Assembly: GCA_021325025.1 (NCBI GenBank)
Contig: JAJPHZ010000016.1
Coordinates: 248,001-312,000, forward strand
Direction: 5' to 3'
Source: Pseudomonadota bacterium
GTDB lineage: Bacteria; Desulfobacterota; Binatia; Binatales; Binataceae
DNA length: 64,000 nucleotides
Position numbers and translations under genes: made by a program. A model generated the notes under the pieces. That model made no database searches. It had not been told where the DNA came from and saw nothing but the letters and a program-made list of their open reading frames with translations. Within the stretch, counting starts at the first letter, position 1. Each line of letters opens with the position of its first letter. Positions 26,963-35,054 of this stretch are shown here, one piece after another.

Positions 26963-28372
26963 TCAGGGGTCGGATTTTACCAGCGCGGCGGGAGACGTCT
27001 CGGCGGCCGGTGCGGCATCGGGCATCCGCGAGTCGGCCGATTCATCCGCGGCGTGCCGGTCAGGCGCCGAGCTGCCGGCGGCTTGCGCGCCAAGGCGACT
27101 GTAAAGGTCGCGGACCATCTTCGCGATGGTATCCCACGTGTAGCGCGCCGAGACTTTTTGATAGCCGGCCTCCCCGAGTCTGGTGGCCAATTGGGGATTG
27201 GCCAGAAGCTGGGCGATGCGCTCCGCGATTTCCTGGGGCGACGAGCACAGATATCCGTTGTCACCGTCATCGATCAGATCGGCGACCGGGCCGCATGAAA
27301 CATTGCCGATGACCGGCTTGCGGCGCGCCCAGGCTTCGAGAAACACCATTCCGAAGCTCTCATTCTCCGATGGCAGCAGGAAAATATCGCAGGCATCGTA
27401 AGCGTCGAGCAGATCCCGCCGATCGACTTCTCCCAACCAACAGGCATGAGCGGAGGAAATCGGCTGTCCGTCGACGTCGCGGCCGATCATCACCAGCCTG
27501 ACCCGCTCATCGGCGATGAGTTCGACCGCGGCCAGCGCCATGTCGTAGCGTTTGAACAGTTCCTTTCTGCCGACGAACAGCACGATCTTGCGCCCTTCCA
27601 AACCGTACTTGCGGCGAAAGCGCGCGCCGTCGATTTCCGGCGCGGTCAGCTCTTCAAGGTCTATTCCGGCGCCCAGCTCGATGGGCGTGGAGCCGGGCGC
27701 CAGGGCCGCAAGCACTGCCGCGCTGTAGCGGGTTTGCGCCAGCAGCGCGCCGGCGCGGGCGAAGCAGCGGTAGAATACGGCGAAGTGATGGTAAATATCC
27801 TGAGGATGGAACAGGGGGAGGACCACCACCGGCCGGCGCAACAGACGTGCAATCGCCACCACCGCAGGCATCAGCGCATAGGGCGTGAAACCGACCAGCA
27901 CCGCCTCGTACCGGCGCAGGTTCAATGCCAGATGAGCCAGCAGGCGGATGGACCACGGTCCGCGGCCAGCTAGCATCATGAGATCGTAGATGCGGGGACG
28001 CTCGCGCGCCCTGCGCTCATAGTAATCAATCAGGTTGCGCGATCCAGTGAGCATTTTTCCCAGACGCCGCTCTTCCCGGTCCCATCGCCTGAGCATCAGG
28101 CGCGAGAGCAGATGAGCGAGGCGGGGACCTGGATAAAAACCAACTGAAAAACGCCGGATGCGGATTCCATCAATGGAGCTGACTTCGGGCGGATGCTCAT
28201 CGGGCCAGGCACTGGTGAAGGCCGCGGTCGGATGCGCGTTTTTGGTCCGTGTCGTCAATACATCGACTTCAACGCCATGCTCCACCAGTTTCCTGGAAAG
28301 CATATATTCATAGCGTTCAGAACCACTGACCAAATCGGGAGTAAACTGAGGGAATATATGAAGGACTTTCAC
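26963..28372 (-). CDS. glycosyltransferase family 4 protein
   Basis: A 469-residue GT-B glycosyltransferase. It has the N-terminal MKVLHIFPQFTPDLVSGSER acceptor loop, PVVVLPLFHPQDIYHHF, the C-terminal VLFVGRKELFKRYDMALAAV block and LPSENESFGMVFLEAWARRK with E-x7-E. An insertion of about 60 basic residues (about 95-145, LMLRRWDREERRLGKMLTGS) separates strands of the N-terminal domain. A disordered Ala/Asp-rich tail of about 45 residues ends the protein. It lies five bases downstream of the GT2 gene and is the last gene of a leftward unit starting at lptG. Its end faces the radical SAM gene. Confidence 0.92.
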   Translation of the reverse strand: MKVLHIFPQFTPDLVSGSERYEYMLSRKLVEHGVEVDVLTTRTKNAHPTAAFTSAWPDEHPPEVSSIDGIRIRRFSVGFYPGPRLAHLLSRLMLRRWDREERRLGKMLTGSRNLIDYYERRARERPRIYDLMMLAGRGPWSIRLLAHLALNLRRYEAVLVGFTPYALMPAVVAIARLLRRPVVVLPLFHPQDIYHHFAVFYRCFARAGALLAQTRYSAAVLAALAPGSTPIELGAGIDLEELTAPEIDGARFRRKYGLEGRKIVLFVGRKELFKRYDMALAAVELIADERVRLVMIGRDVDGQPISSAHACWLGEVDRRDLLDAYDACDIFLLPSENESFGMVFLEAWARRKPVIGNVSCGPVADLIDDGDNGYLCSSPQEIAERIAQLLANPQLATRLGEAGYQKVSARYTWDTIAKMVRDLYSRLGAQAAGSSAPDRHAADESADSRMPDAAPAAETSPAALVKSDP

Positions 28373-28377
28373 GCTGC

Positions 28378-29805
28378 CTATTCAAAATGAATGGAAGATA
28401 CCGCGATGCCGAGCTTTCTTCCCAAAGCGTCGACGAATGGATGCTCGCAGACCAACAGTAATTCATAGTCGCCGGCCGGCAAATGGGCAGTGAAGGTGAG
28501 CCGGGTCCAGCGCGCCGGCAAGCGGAGCGTTTCCTCGACGCGGGGATCCAGGCTGCCCAGTGGCCTTATGCGCAAGCTGGCTTCGCCGTCTTTTGGTCTC
28601 GAAGCCACGATCGTACAGGTCAGCGCGGGGTTTCGCAGCCTGAACAACGCCGAGGCATGCGACGCGGTCCACCGGAAAGTCGCGGTTCCGTCGTTTTCCG
28701 CATAGTACCAACCAAAGTTTAGATGATGTTTGTCGCTGTTCCCGTCCATCACAACTGAGTTGGCTGCGCGGGCCAGATCCGGACGGTTAATCTGGTTGTT
28801 CGGGCATGGCAATGGATAGTGGCCCCAGCTCGGTGCCAGCAGGTGGCTGAACGGGCGGCGGCGCGCGGCAAACCTGGCTCGCAGCCCCAAAGCCGACGGC
28901 GCATGCGCCAGGTTCCATCGCCACGCCCTGGCGATGATTGAAAGCCTGTCCCGCTGAAGCTTGCGGCACAGTGAAATCTCACGAACGAACCAAACCGGCA
29001 GACGCCGGAGCGGAAAGTACTTCAAGACGGTGCGGATGCGATTTTTTTCGCAAAGGAAGGCCTTGTTCCCAAGAATCCTGTCGCTATATCCGAATTCGTG
29101 ATCGATCCAGGCGTCGGGGGAGAGCGCGACCTCATATCCGGACTTCCATGCACGGATGCCAAGTTCGCTGTCGTCGTAATAGTTAAACAGCTTTTCATCC
29201 AGCGGTCCGATGCTTTCAAGCACCGCTCTTCGCACCACCATGCCGCATCCCATCGCGTACAGGACGCGGTTGGGCAAGTGGGCAAATTCATAAGGTGTGT
29301 CGAAACAGTAGTCACCCCCGTAGCCCTGGAGATTGAGAGTTCCGCCGGCGCCGTTCAAGATAGCTCTGCGGCCGGCGAAAAATACTACTGAGGCGACCAC
29401 GCCAATGGCGGGGTCAGAGTCTAGCGTCTTGACCGCTGCGGACAGCCATCCGGGATCAGCGTAGCCGTCGTTGTCGATGAACGCCATGATCGCACCGCGC
29501 GCATGGGTCACGCCCAGATTGCGTCCGCCCGCCACGCCGCGATTGGCGGCGCTGCGCACGACCGAAAGACGTCCGCAGCCCAGATAGCGCTCCAGGATCG
29601 CCAGGCTGCCGTCGGCCGAGTTGTTATCAACCACCACTATTTCAAAGTCGTCATAGGTTTGCGCCAGCAGGTGATCGAGGCATTTGGCGATGACTCGTTC
29701 GCCGTTGTGGTTGAGCACAATTACGCTGACGCGCGGCGCGGACAAAGCGGGCGGGGCGGCGCGCCGCAGGCCAGCGGTTGGCGGAACGGGGTCGGCGCTG
29801 CTCAT
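28378..29805 (-). CDS. glycosyltransferase family 2 protein with C-terminal beta-sandwich domain
   Basis: A 475-residue protein. The GT-A domain (about 25-250) has VSVIVLNHNGERVIAKCLDH, VVVDNNSADGSLAILERYLG, MAFIDNDGYADPGWLSAAVK (DxD-like) and the LFNYYDDSELGIRAWKSGYE block of rhamnosyltransferase-like GT2 enzymes. The last 120 residues form a separate domain (HHLNFGWYYAENDGTATFRW, later LRLPARWTRLTFTAHLPAGD) that resembles the N-terminal domain of the radical SAM protein at 25155. It may bind the growing glycan. The start ATG overlaps the methyltransferase stop (ATGA), so the two are translationally coupled. Confidence 0.9.
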   Translation of the reverse strand: MSSADPVPPTAGLRRAAPPALSAPRVSVIVLNHNGERVIAKCLDHLLAQTYDDFEIVVVDNNSADGSLAILERYLGCGRLSVVRSAANRGVAGGRNLGVTHARGAIMAFIDNDGYADPGWLSAAVKTLDSDPAIGVVASVVFFAGRRAILNGAGGTLNLQGYGGDYCFDTPYEFAHLPNRVLYAMGCGMVVRRAVLESIGPLDEKLFNYYDDSELGIRAWKSGYEVALSPDAWIDHEFGYSDRILGNKAFLCEKNRIRTVLKYFPLRRLPVWFVREISLCRKLQRDRLSIIARAWRWNLAHAPSALGLRARFAARRRPFSHLLAPSWGHYPLPCPNNQINRPDLARAANSVVMDGNSDKHHLNFGWYYAENDGTATFRWTASHASALFRLRNPALTCTIVASRPKDGEASLRIRPLGSLDPRVEETLRLPARWTRLTFTAHLPAGDYELLLVCEHPFVDALGRKLGIAVSSIHFE

Positions 29806-31295
29806 TTGCGCGCAACCACAAAGTATTCCTGATCGCCATAGATCAGCTTGTTGAGGTAGTCGGTCGCGCGATTGAAATCATCCAGGGCGCCGTTGACGCC
29901 GCCTTGCAGCGGCGGGATGCGCAGTACGTCGGCTGGCGGGGACGCCAGATGGCAGGAGATTTCGGCAAAGCCCTCGGACTCGAGCAGAAACTGCAGAGTT
30001 TGCGGATGCACCAGGCGCACGTGGCTCGGATCCATCCAAAACCATTTGTAGTGCACAAAGAGCGATTCGGGATTGAGCGTTTCCAAAACCGCGACTCCCC
30101 CCGGCATCAGCTTGCGCCAGCTCAGAGATATCAGCGCGCTCAGCCGCGAGGCGGGCAAATGTTCGATCACTTGCGCGGAAAAGATGCCGCCCAGCGATGC
30201 GTCGGGCTGAGCGGCCAGATATTCGAGCGCATCGCACTGTTCCACATCCAGCCCCTTGTCCCGGCACAACAGGATCATGTCGAGATCCAGGTCCAGCCCC
30301 TTGGCGGCGATTCCCGCCTCACGCATCAGTTCCAGGAACTCGCCCTTGCCGCACCCGATGTCGAGCACCGGCGCTTTGCCGGTAAAATATCTGAGGTAGC
30401 CGCGCTGCTTGTCTTTAACCATTGTGCTGTCGCGCAGCCGCTCCTCAAAACCTGCATAGTCGATTGCCGAAAAACCCGCCGGCGCGGCGGCGCTTTCAAG
30501 CGCCGGCGGCGCGGCCGCGCCGGTAGATGGTTCGCCGCCCAGCCTGCGCAGGCGCCGTTCCACCCGCCGGACGCGCTCATGAAGCGGCTTGAACTGCTCC
30601 TCCCAATACGCCGCTCGCGCCTGCGCCGCTGCGACTGCCGCGCCCAGTTCGGCGCATCGCGCTTCGAGAGACTCAAGCCGCCGTGCCTGCTCGCCGGCCG
30701 TCCGCTTCTCATCACCCAGCTGTTCCTCGTACTCTTGCAGCCGCTCGATGCGCTGCGACAGGGCCTCCCATTGCCCGCGCAAGCGCTCAAGCGCCGCCAT
30801 CCGCCGCGACAAATCGCCAAGCGCTGCCGCATGCGTTTGGATATCCGCGGCATAGGTGTCGGCGAATCGGCGCGCCAAGGTCCGTGTGTGCGCTTTGACA
30901 TCCTCGGCGCTGCGGGAAATGACCTGCTCAGTGACAGCGCGCATCTCCACAACCTGCCGGCACAGCCGGTCCACATCGTTGGTAACCGCGGTCATCAGTC
31001 GTGCGTTGGCGGCGTTGTACTCGGATTGCCGGCGGACTATCGGCTTCAGCAGGGCCCTGAGCGCCTTTGCCGCGGTCAGCATCGTCCATCCCAGCACCCG
31101 ACGGCGAGGGTCCAGCGACACCTCGGTAAGGTTGTAGGCCTGATGCAATTCGGCCAGATCGCGCTCTAGTTGCGGATGACCCGCGGGCAGGCCGACGGCA
31201 GCGGTGGCGCCCGATTGGCTGTGGCGGAGGTCACGGACCTTCAGGCGGATTTGTTCCATCATGCGGTCCAAGTCGAAGTCGCGCGATTTATCCAT
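29802..31295 (-). CDS. class I SAM-dependent methyltransferase with long N-terminal coiled coil
   Basis: A 497-residue protein. The start at 31295 (MDKSRDFDLDRMMEQIRLKV) has AGGAGG eight bases upstream. Residues about 95-260 are strongly heptad-like and charged (RRMAALERLRGQWEALSQRI). The methyltransferase domain (about 300-430) has PVLDIGCGKGEFLELMREAG, KGLDLDLDMILLCRDKGLD and FSAQVIEHLPASRLSALI. Coiled-coil methyltransferases occur in ABC-exporter O-antigen loci. In E. coli WbdD the methyltransferase/kinase caps the chain and the coiled coil sets chain length. Here the coiled coil precedes the enzyme and no kinase is seen. Acting as a chain terminator or ruler is an inference from that parallel and the Wzm/Wzt genes in the island. 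Confidence 0.85.
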   Translation of the reverse strand: MDKSRDFDLDRMMEQIRLKVRDLRHSQSGATAAVGLPAGHPQLERDLAELHQAYNLTEVSLDPRRRVLGWTMLTAAKALRALLKPIVRRQSEYNAANARLMTAVTNDVDRLCRQVVEMRAVTEQVISRSAEDVKAHTRTLARRFADTYAADIQTHAAALGDLSRRMAALERLRGQWEALSQRIERLQEYEEQLGDEKRTAGEQARRLESLEARCAELGAAVAAAQARAAYWEEQFKPLHERVRRVERRLRRLGGEPSTGAAAPPALESAAAPAGFSAIDYAGFEERLRDSTMVKDKQRGYLRYFTGKAPVLDIGCGKGEFLELMREAGIAAKGLDLDLDMILLCRDKGLDVEQCDALEYLAAQPDASLGGIFSAQVIEHLPASRLSALISLSWRKLMPGGVAVLETLNPESLFVHYKWFWMDPSHVRLVHPQTLQFLLESEGFAEISCHLASPPADVLRIPPLQGGVNGALDDFNRATDYLNKLIYGDQEYFVVARK

Positions 31296-31385
31296 CAGCG
31301 CCCTCCTGATGCCGGGGCGTGATTCTAGCCTAACCGGGCGCACCTGACACGCGGCAAACGGGGACCGAATGTGGCGTGGATTGCG

Positions 31386-32408
31386 TCAATGCACGGCAAA
31401 CGCGCCGCCAGGCGAGTTGCCTGAGCTGGTGAAGGGGATAAAGGGTGGGTTGAGCGCCTGAACATATGCCGGTCCGGCGACGACTCCGGCGGGAACGTTG
31501 AATTGCAAGCGGTGATCGCTGAGCAGGTTGAGCGGGATCTTCGGACTGCCGTCGGACCGCAGACCACCCAGGTTGACCACGGTCCCGGACTGGAGGTTGA
31601 AGAGGTTGAGCACCGTGAGACCGGAGAAGCCCTGTCCTTCGACCGTGACGGTCGGGCCGCTCTGAGTGACGCTGCTGATTGCGATCTGCTCACCGATCGG
31701 CACCGAAACGGCGGCGCTGGCGAAAAAATTCCCCAAATTGGTTATGCGGAAAGCTCCCGGACCGATAGCCGGGGCGTTGGGGCCCGAGGGCAGCGTGAAG
31801 GTCACACTGTTCGGGGTCAGGTTGCTGCCGAAAATGACGAAGGGACCGATTTTCCCGCCGGCGCAGTCGCAGAACAAATCCACTCCGATGCCATTAACGG
31901 TATCAAAACCGCTGCCGGTCAGGGTTACGGTCGCGCCGGGAACCACCACCGTCTCGACGTTCGCCAGCGCGATCCCGGGGTCGGTGCTGGTGGGAGACAG
32001 ACCGATTCCGTTGATCGCTGTGAGGCTGGGCAGCCCGGATGCAGGCTCGCCCTGCAGTAATGCGAGGGCCGTGTTTGACTGGATATGAGCCTGGTCGGTG
32101 TTGACGACTACTACGCTCGCCACCCCTTCACCCTGAGTGACCGAGAGTGGAAGAAACACGGCCAGGCTGTCGGGCAGGTCGGAGTTGGGAATGAGCGGAC
32201 CGAAGTTTTCCGCCCCATTGGAGGTGGCGACGAAGAAGTTCGCCACCGATCCCGGGGTGAAGCCGCTGCCGCCAATCACGAAATTGTCGCCGATATAAAT
32301 GACCGGGGGCAGCGAGCTTATCGTGGGTCCGCTTTGGGCATCGGCCCAGCCGGTCCACAGTGCGATCGCCAAGAGCGGTGCGATTGCGCCGCGTGCGCGC
32401 CTGGCCAC
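31386..32408 (-). CDS. secreted protein made of three IPT/TIG-like domains
   Basis: A 340-residue exported protein. A GTG start at 32408 with AAGGGGGG upstream gives a compact signal peptide (VARRARGAIAPLLAIALWTG, cleavage near ADAQ). An ATG at 32459 would add 17 residues before it. The mature part is three beta-rich units. Unit 1 has YIGDNFVIGGSGFTPGSVAN; unit 2 has LTGSGFDTVNGIGVDLFCDC, followed by AGGKIGPFV; unit 3 has VTVEGQGFSGLTVLNLFNLQ and ends YVQALNPPFIPFTSSGN, then GGAF. It is a stand-alone version of the C-terminal half of the protein at 6134. The gene sits between lptG and the methyltransferase gene on the same strand, so it belongs to the envelope-glycan operon. Confidence 0.85.
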   Translation of the reverse strand: MARRARGAIAPLLAIALWTGWADAQSGPTISSLPPVIYIGDNFVIGGSGFTPGSVANFFVATSNGAENFGPLIPNSDLPDSLAVFLPLSVTQGEGVASVVVVNTDQAHIQSNTALALLQGEPASGLPSLTAINGIGLSPTSTDPGIALANVETVVVPGATVTLTGSGFDTVNGIGVDLFCDCAGGKIGPFVIFGSNLTPNSVTFTLPSGPNAPAIGPGAFRITNLGNFFASAAVSVPIGEQIAISSVTQSGPTVTVEGQGFSGLTVLNLFNLQSGTVVNLGGLRSDGSPKIPLNLLSDHRLQFNVPAGVVAGPAYVQALNPPFIPFTSSGNSPGGAFAVH

Positions 32409-32536
32409 GGCATTCCCCCCTTTTTGCGAGCCTCGGCCGGGAAAGCTCGTTCCCGGCAAAGCCGTGTCAGTGCAAACAAACTAGCAAATTGTGAGGCGAA
32501 AGACCAAATAGGGACGGATTGGAAAGCGGCCGGCTT

Positions 32537-33778
32537 TCAGCGCTCTTCACCGGTCAGAAAAAGCGCCACCCCCAACAACGAAAACAGCAGATTGGGCAAC
32601 CACGCCGCCAGCCAGGGCGGGATAATGGCGGAGCGCCCGAATGAAATCGTAAAGCCCAGCGTGATCCAATAGCCCAGTCCCAGGCCCAGCCCCAAAAGGA
32701 AGCCGCGTCCTGCGCTGGCTGCACGCGGCACCGGATCCAGGCTCAGCGCCAGCCCGCACAACACCATCACCAGGCACGACAGCGGCAACGCGTATTTCAC
32801 GTCGCGATCGACCAGGTAAGAGCCGGGGTCCAGCCCGTTGCGGCGCAGTTTGGCGATATACTGGTCGAGTTCGGAAAGGCTGAACTCCTCGGGAGTGAGA
32901 ATCGCAAAGGAGAAATCGCCGGGCTTGGCGTCGAGGTGAAAATTTCCCGCCTGCGCCGCCGCCAGCGCGCCGCGATGCTCCAGGTCCAGCCGCTTCAGAC
33001 CGCTAAAGGTCCATCCCTGGCCGTTCCATTGCGCATGGTCAGCGCTATAGATTGCGCGCAGCGTATATTGAGGTCCGATTTGCAGGACGCGCACCCCGTC
33101 CAGCCGCTGATGGGTCGCGTCATAGCTTTTGGCGGCGACAAAACCGCCGCGGATGCGCAGCCAGTTTTGCGCGTTGTACACGAACCGCGGCTGGTTGTGG
33201 ATCACGCCGTCGAGCAGGTATTTGGAGCGCCGCGTCGCGGCGGGCACGATGGTTTCGTTCAGCCCGAAGGTTACCGCCGACAGCGCCGCTGCGAGCAGCA
33301 GCAGTGGCATCGCGATCCCCATTCGGCTAATTCCCAGGCCCTGGAGTGCCAGCAGTTCGCCGTTGCGATTGAGCATCGCCAACCCCAACAGTACTCCTGC
33401 CAGAGCGGCGACCGGAATCAGTTGAGTGGTCATCAAGGGCAGTTTGAGCACCAGATACTCAATGCCGGCCGGGCGAAACAAGCCGTACGCCATCAGGTCG
33501 TCGAACTTGTCGATAAAGGAGGCCAGCAGGTCGATTACGATAAAGGCGATCAGCGCACCCAGGAAGGCTTCGCCGAACATCCGCACCACCATCCAGGCCG
33601 CGGTCGGCGGCAGACGAAAGCGTTTGCGCCGGCGCACCGGCGCCCCAACGCTGGCAGCGCCCAGCCGCCATGGCGGGGCACCCAACTCGATCGCCGAGGA
33701 TTCGATTGCCGGCTTCAAACTTCCACCGCTGCGCGCCGGCCCGGGGCTGCCCGGCGCAGCCGCGCATGCGCCTGCCAT
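32537..33778 (-). CDS. lptG: LptG/LptF-type permease (YjgP/YjgQ family)
   Basis: A 413-residue inner-membrane permease of the LPS export ABC transporter family. It has membrane helices at both ends around a periplasmic beta-jellyroll (about 180-300). Family marks are LLASFIDKFDDLMAYG in the first helix region, MTTQLIPVAALAGVLLGLAM, NRNGELLALQGLGISRM (coupling helix) and the C-terminal KYALPLSCLVMVLCGLALSL. The first 55-60 residues (Pro/Ala/Ser-rich) are unusual, so the real start may lie further in. The usual LptF partner and LptB are not in the window. It appears to head the leftward unit that includes the secreted IPT protein and the methyltransferase. Confidence 0.88.
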   Translation of the reverse strand: MAGACAAAPGSPGPARSGGSLKPAIESSAIELGAPPWRLGAASVGAPVRRRKRFRLPPTAAWMVVRMFGEAFLGALIAFIVIDLLASFIDKFDDLMAYGLFRPAGIEYLVLKLPLMTTQLIPVAALAGVLLGLAMLNRNGELLALQGLGISRMGIAMPLLLLAAALSAVTFGLNETIVPAATRRSKYLLDGVIHNQPRFVYNAQNWLRIRGGFVAAKSYDATHQRLDGVRVLQIGPQYTLRAIYSADHAQWNGQGWTFSGLKRLDLEHRGALAAAQAGNFHLDAKPGDFSFAILTPEEFSLSELDQYIAKLRRNGLDPGSYLVDRDVKYALPLSCLVMVLCGLALSLDPVPRAASAGRGFLLGLGLGLGYWITLGFTISFGRSAIIPPWLAAWLPNLLFSLLGVALFLTGEER

Positions 33779-33923
33779 ATTACGTGTCCGCGCCGCCTGT
33801 TATCCAGAGAAGCAGAGCGTTCGACGCGATCGGCGTTTTGGACTACGATTCGCTCGACGCTGGCGATGTAATGAACCTGGCACACGAACGCCGGCGCACC
33901 GCTCCCGGGCATAGACACTGCGG

Positions 33924-35054
33924 ATGAAGCTGCTGTTGATTTCCGGCGCGCGCATCGTGGGCGGGGCGGAACGAGTCACGCTGCAACTGGGTGCGGAACT
34001 GATGGCGCGCGGCTATCAGGTGGAGGCGCTGTGCCCGTCGGCCGGCCAATGGCGCACCGCGCTGACCCGCGCCGGAATTGTGGCGCATCCCGCGCCCATC
34101 GGCGGAGCGCTCAACTTTCTGACCTCATTCGTAATCGCGCAAGCGGCCGGCACCTTCCGTCCCGACCTTCTGATGGTGACGACCAGCGATGAATGGGTGT
34201 GGGCGTGTTTGACGCCGCGCCGCGCCTGCGCGCCGCGCCTGGTTCTGGTCAGGCATATGGGATTGCCGCTTGCATTGCGGGTGCGGCGGCTGGCGGGATG
34301 GCGCGCCGACGCGATCGTGGCGGTCAGCCACAGCGTGCGCCAGAGCCTGCTGGCCGGCTCCGCGATCGCACCCGGCAAAGTGCGCGTAATCCCCAACGCG
34401 GTCCGCTTTGCGATCAATTCCAGGGTTCCCGATCCGCTCCAGCGCAGGCTTGCCAGAACGTCGCTGGGCCTGCCCGAGGGCGGCCGATGGATTGGCTTTT
34501 TGGGCGGCATCAACCTGGGCAAGGGAATCGAAGATGTGATGGTGGCGGCGGGGCGTGCCAATCGAATGCTGGGCGATGTGCATCTGCTGGTGTGCGGCAG
34601 CAAAGATCTCCGGCAAAGGACGCCGGATTGCGGCGAGTTGGCGCGCCGCTGCGGGATTGAGGAAATCGTGCACTACATGGGCCAACTCGATGACGTGATT
34701 CCGGCGATTACCGCGTGCGATGTGCTGGCCATCGCGACGCATCGCGCGCTGCGCGAGGGGTTGGCGCAAAGCGCGCTCGACGCGATGGCGTGCGGGACGC
34801 CGATTGCCGCCTACGCGCTGGAGGGCGTGATCGACGCGGTGGGCGAAACCGACGCCGCGGCGGTGCTGGCCCGCCCCGACGACGTCGCAGACCTGGGCGC
34901 CGCGATCATCGGCCTGCTGAGCAATCCCGAACTTGCGGCCTCGATCGCCCGGCGCGGCCTCGATCGCGCCCGAGCCGAGTTTGAACCCGCGCAGATGGCC
35001 GACCGTTATGAGCAACTGTTTGGCGCGCTGACCGCGGACCGGGCCGGCGACTAG
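33924..35054 (+). CDS. glycosyltransferase family 4 protein
   Basis: A 376-residue GT-B glycosyltransferase. It has the N-terminal LLISGARIVGGAERVTLQLG loop, VVAVSHSVRQSLLAGSAIAP-like acceptor-domain end, WIGFLGGINLGKGIEDVMVA at the start of the donor domain and ALREGLAQSALDAMACGTPI as the E-x7-like donor site, where the second acidic residue is Asp. It is divergent from lptG, with about 145 bases between. Its stop codon TAG shares the palindrome CTAG with the stop of the convergent ABC exporter gene, so the two genes overlap by four bases tail to tail. Confidence 0.9.
   Translation: MKLLLISGARIVGGAERVTLQLGAELMARGYQVEALCPSAGQWRTALTRAGIVAHPAPIGGALNFLTSFVIAQAAGTFRPDLLMVTTSDEWVWACLTPRRACAPRLVLVRHMGLPLALRVRRLAGWRADAIVAVSHSVRQSLLAGSAIAPGKVRVIPNAVRFAINSRVPDPLQRRLARTSLGLPEGGRWIGFLGGINLGKGIEDVMVAAGRANRMLGDVHLLVCGSKDLRQRTPDCGELARRCGIEEIVHYMGQLDDVIPAITACDVLAIATHRALREGLAQSALDAMACGTPIAAYALEGVIDAVGETDAAAVLARPDDVADLGAAIIGLLSNPELAASIARRGLDRARAEFEPAQMADRYEQLFGALTADRAGD

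Noticed and set aside
29778..31169. 463-codon frame antisense to the coiled-coil methyltransferase
   Set aside because: The minus-strand gene has a strong ribosome site and clear methyltransferase motifs; the antisense product is Arg/Gln-rich noise.
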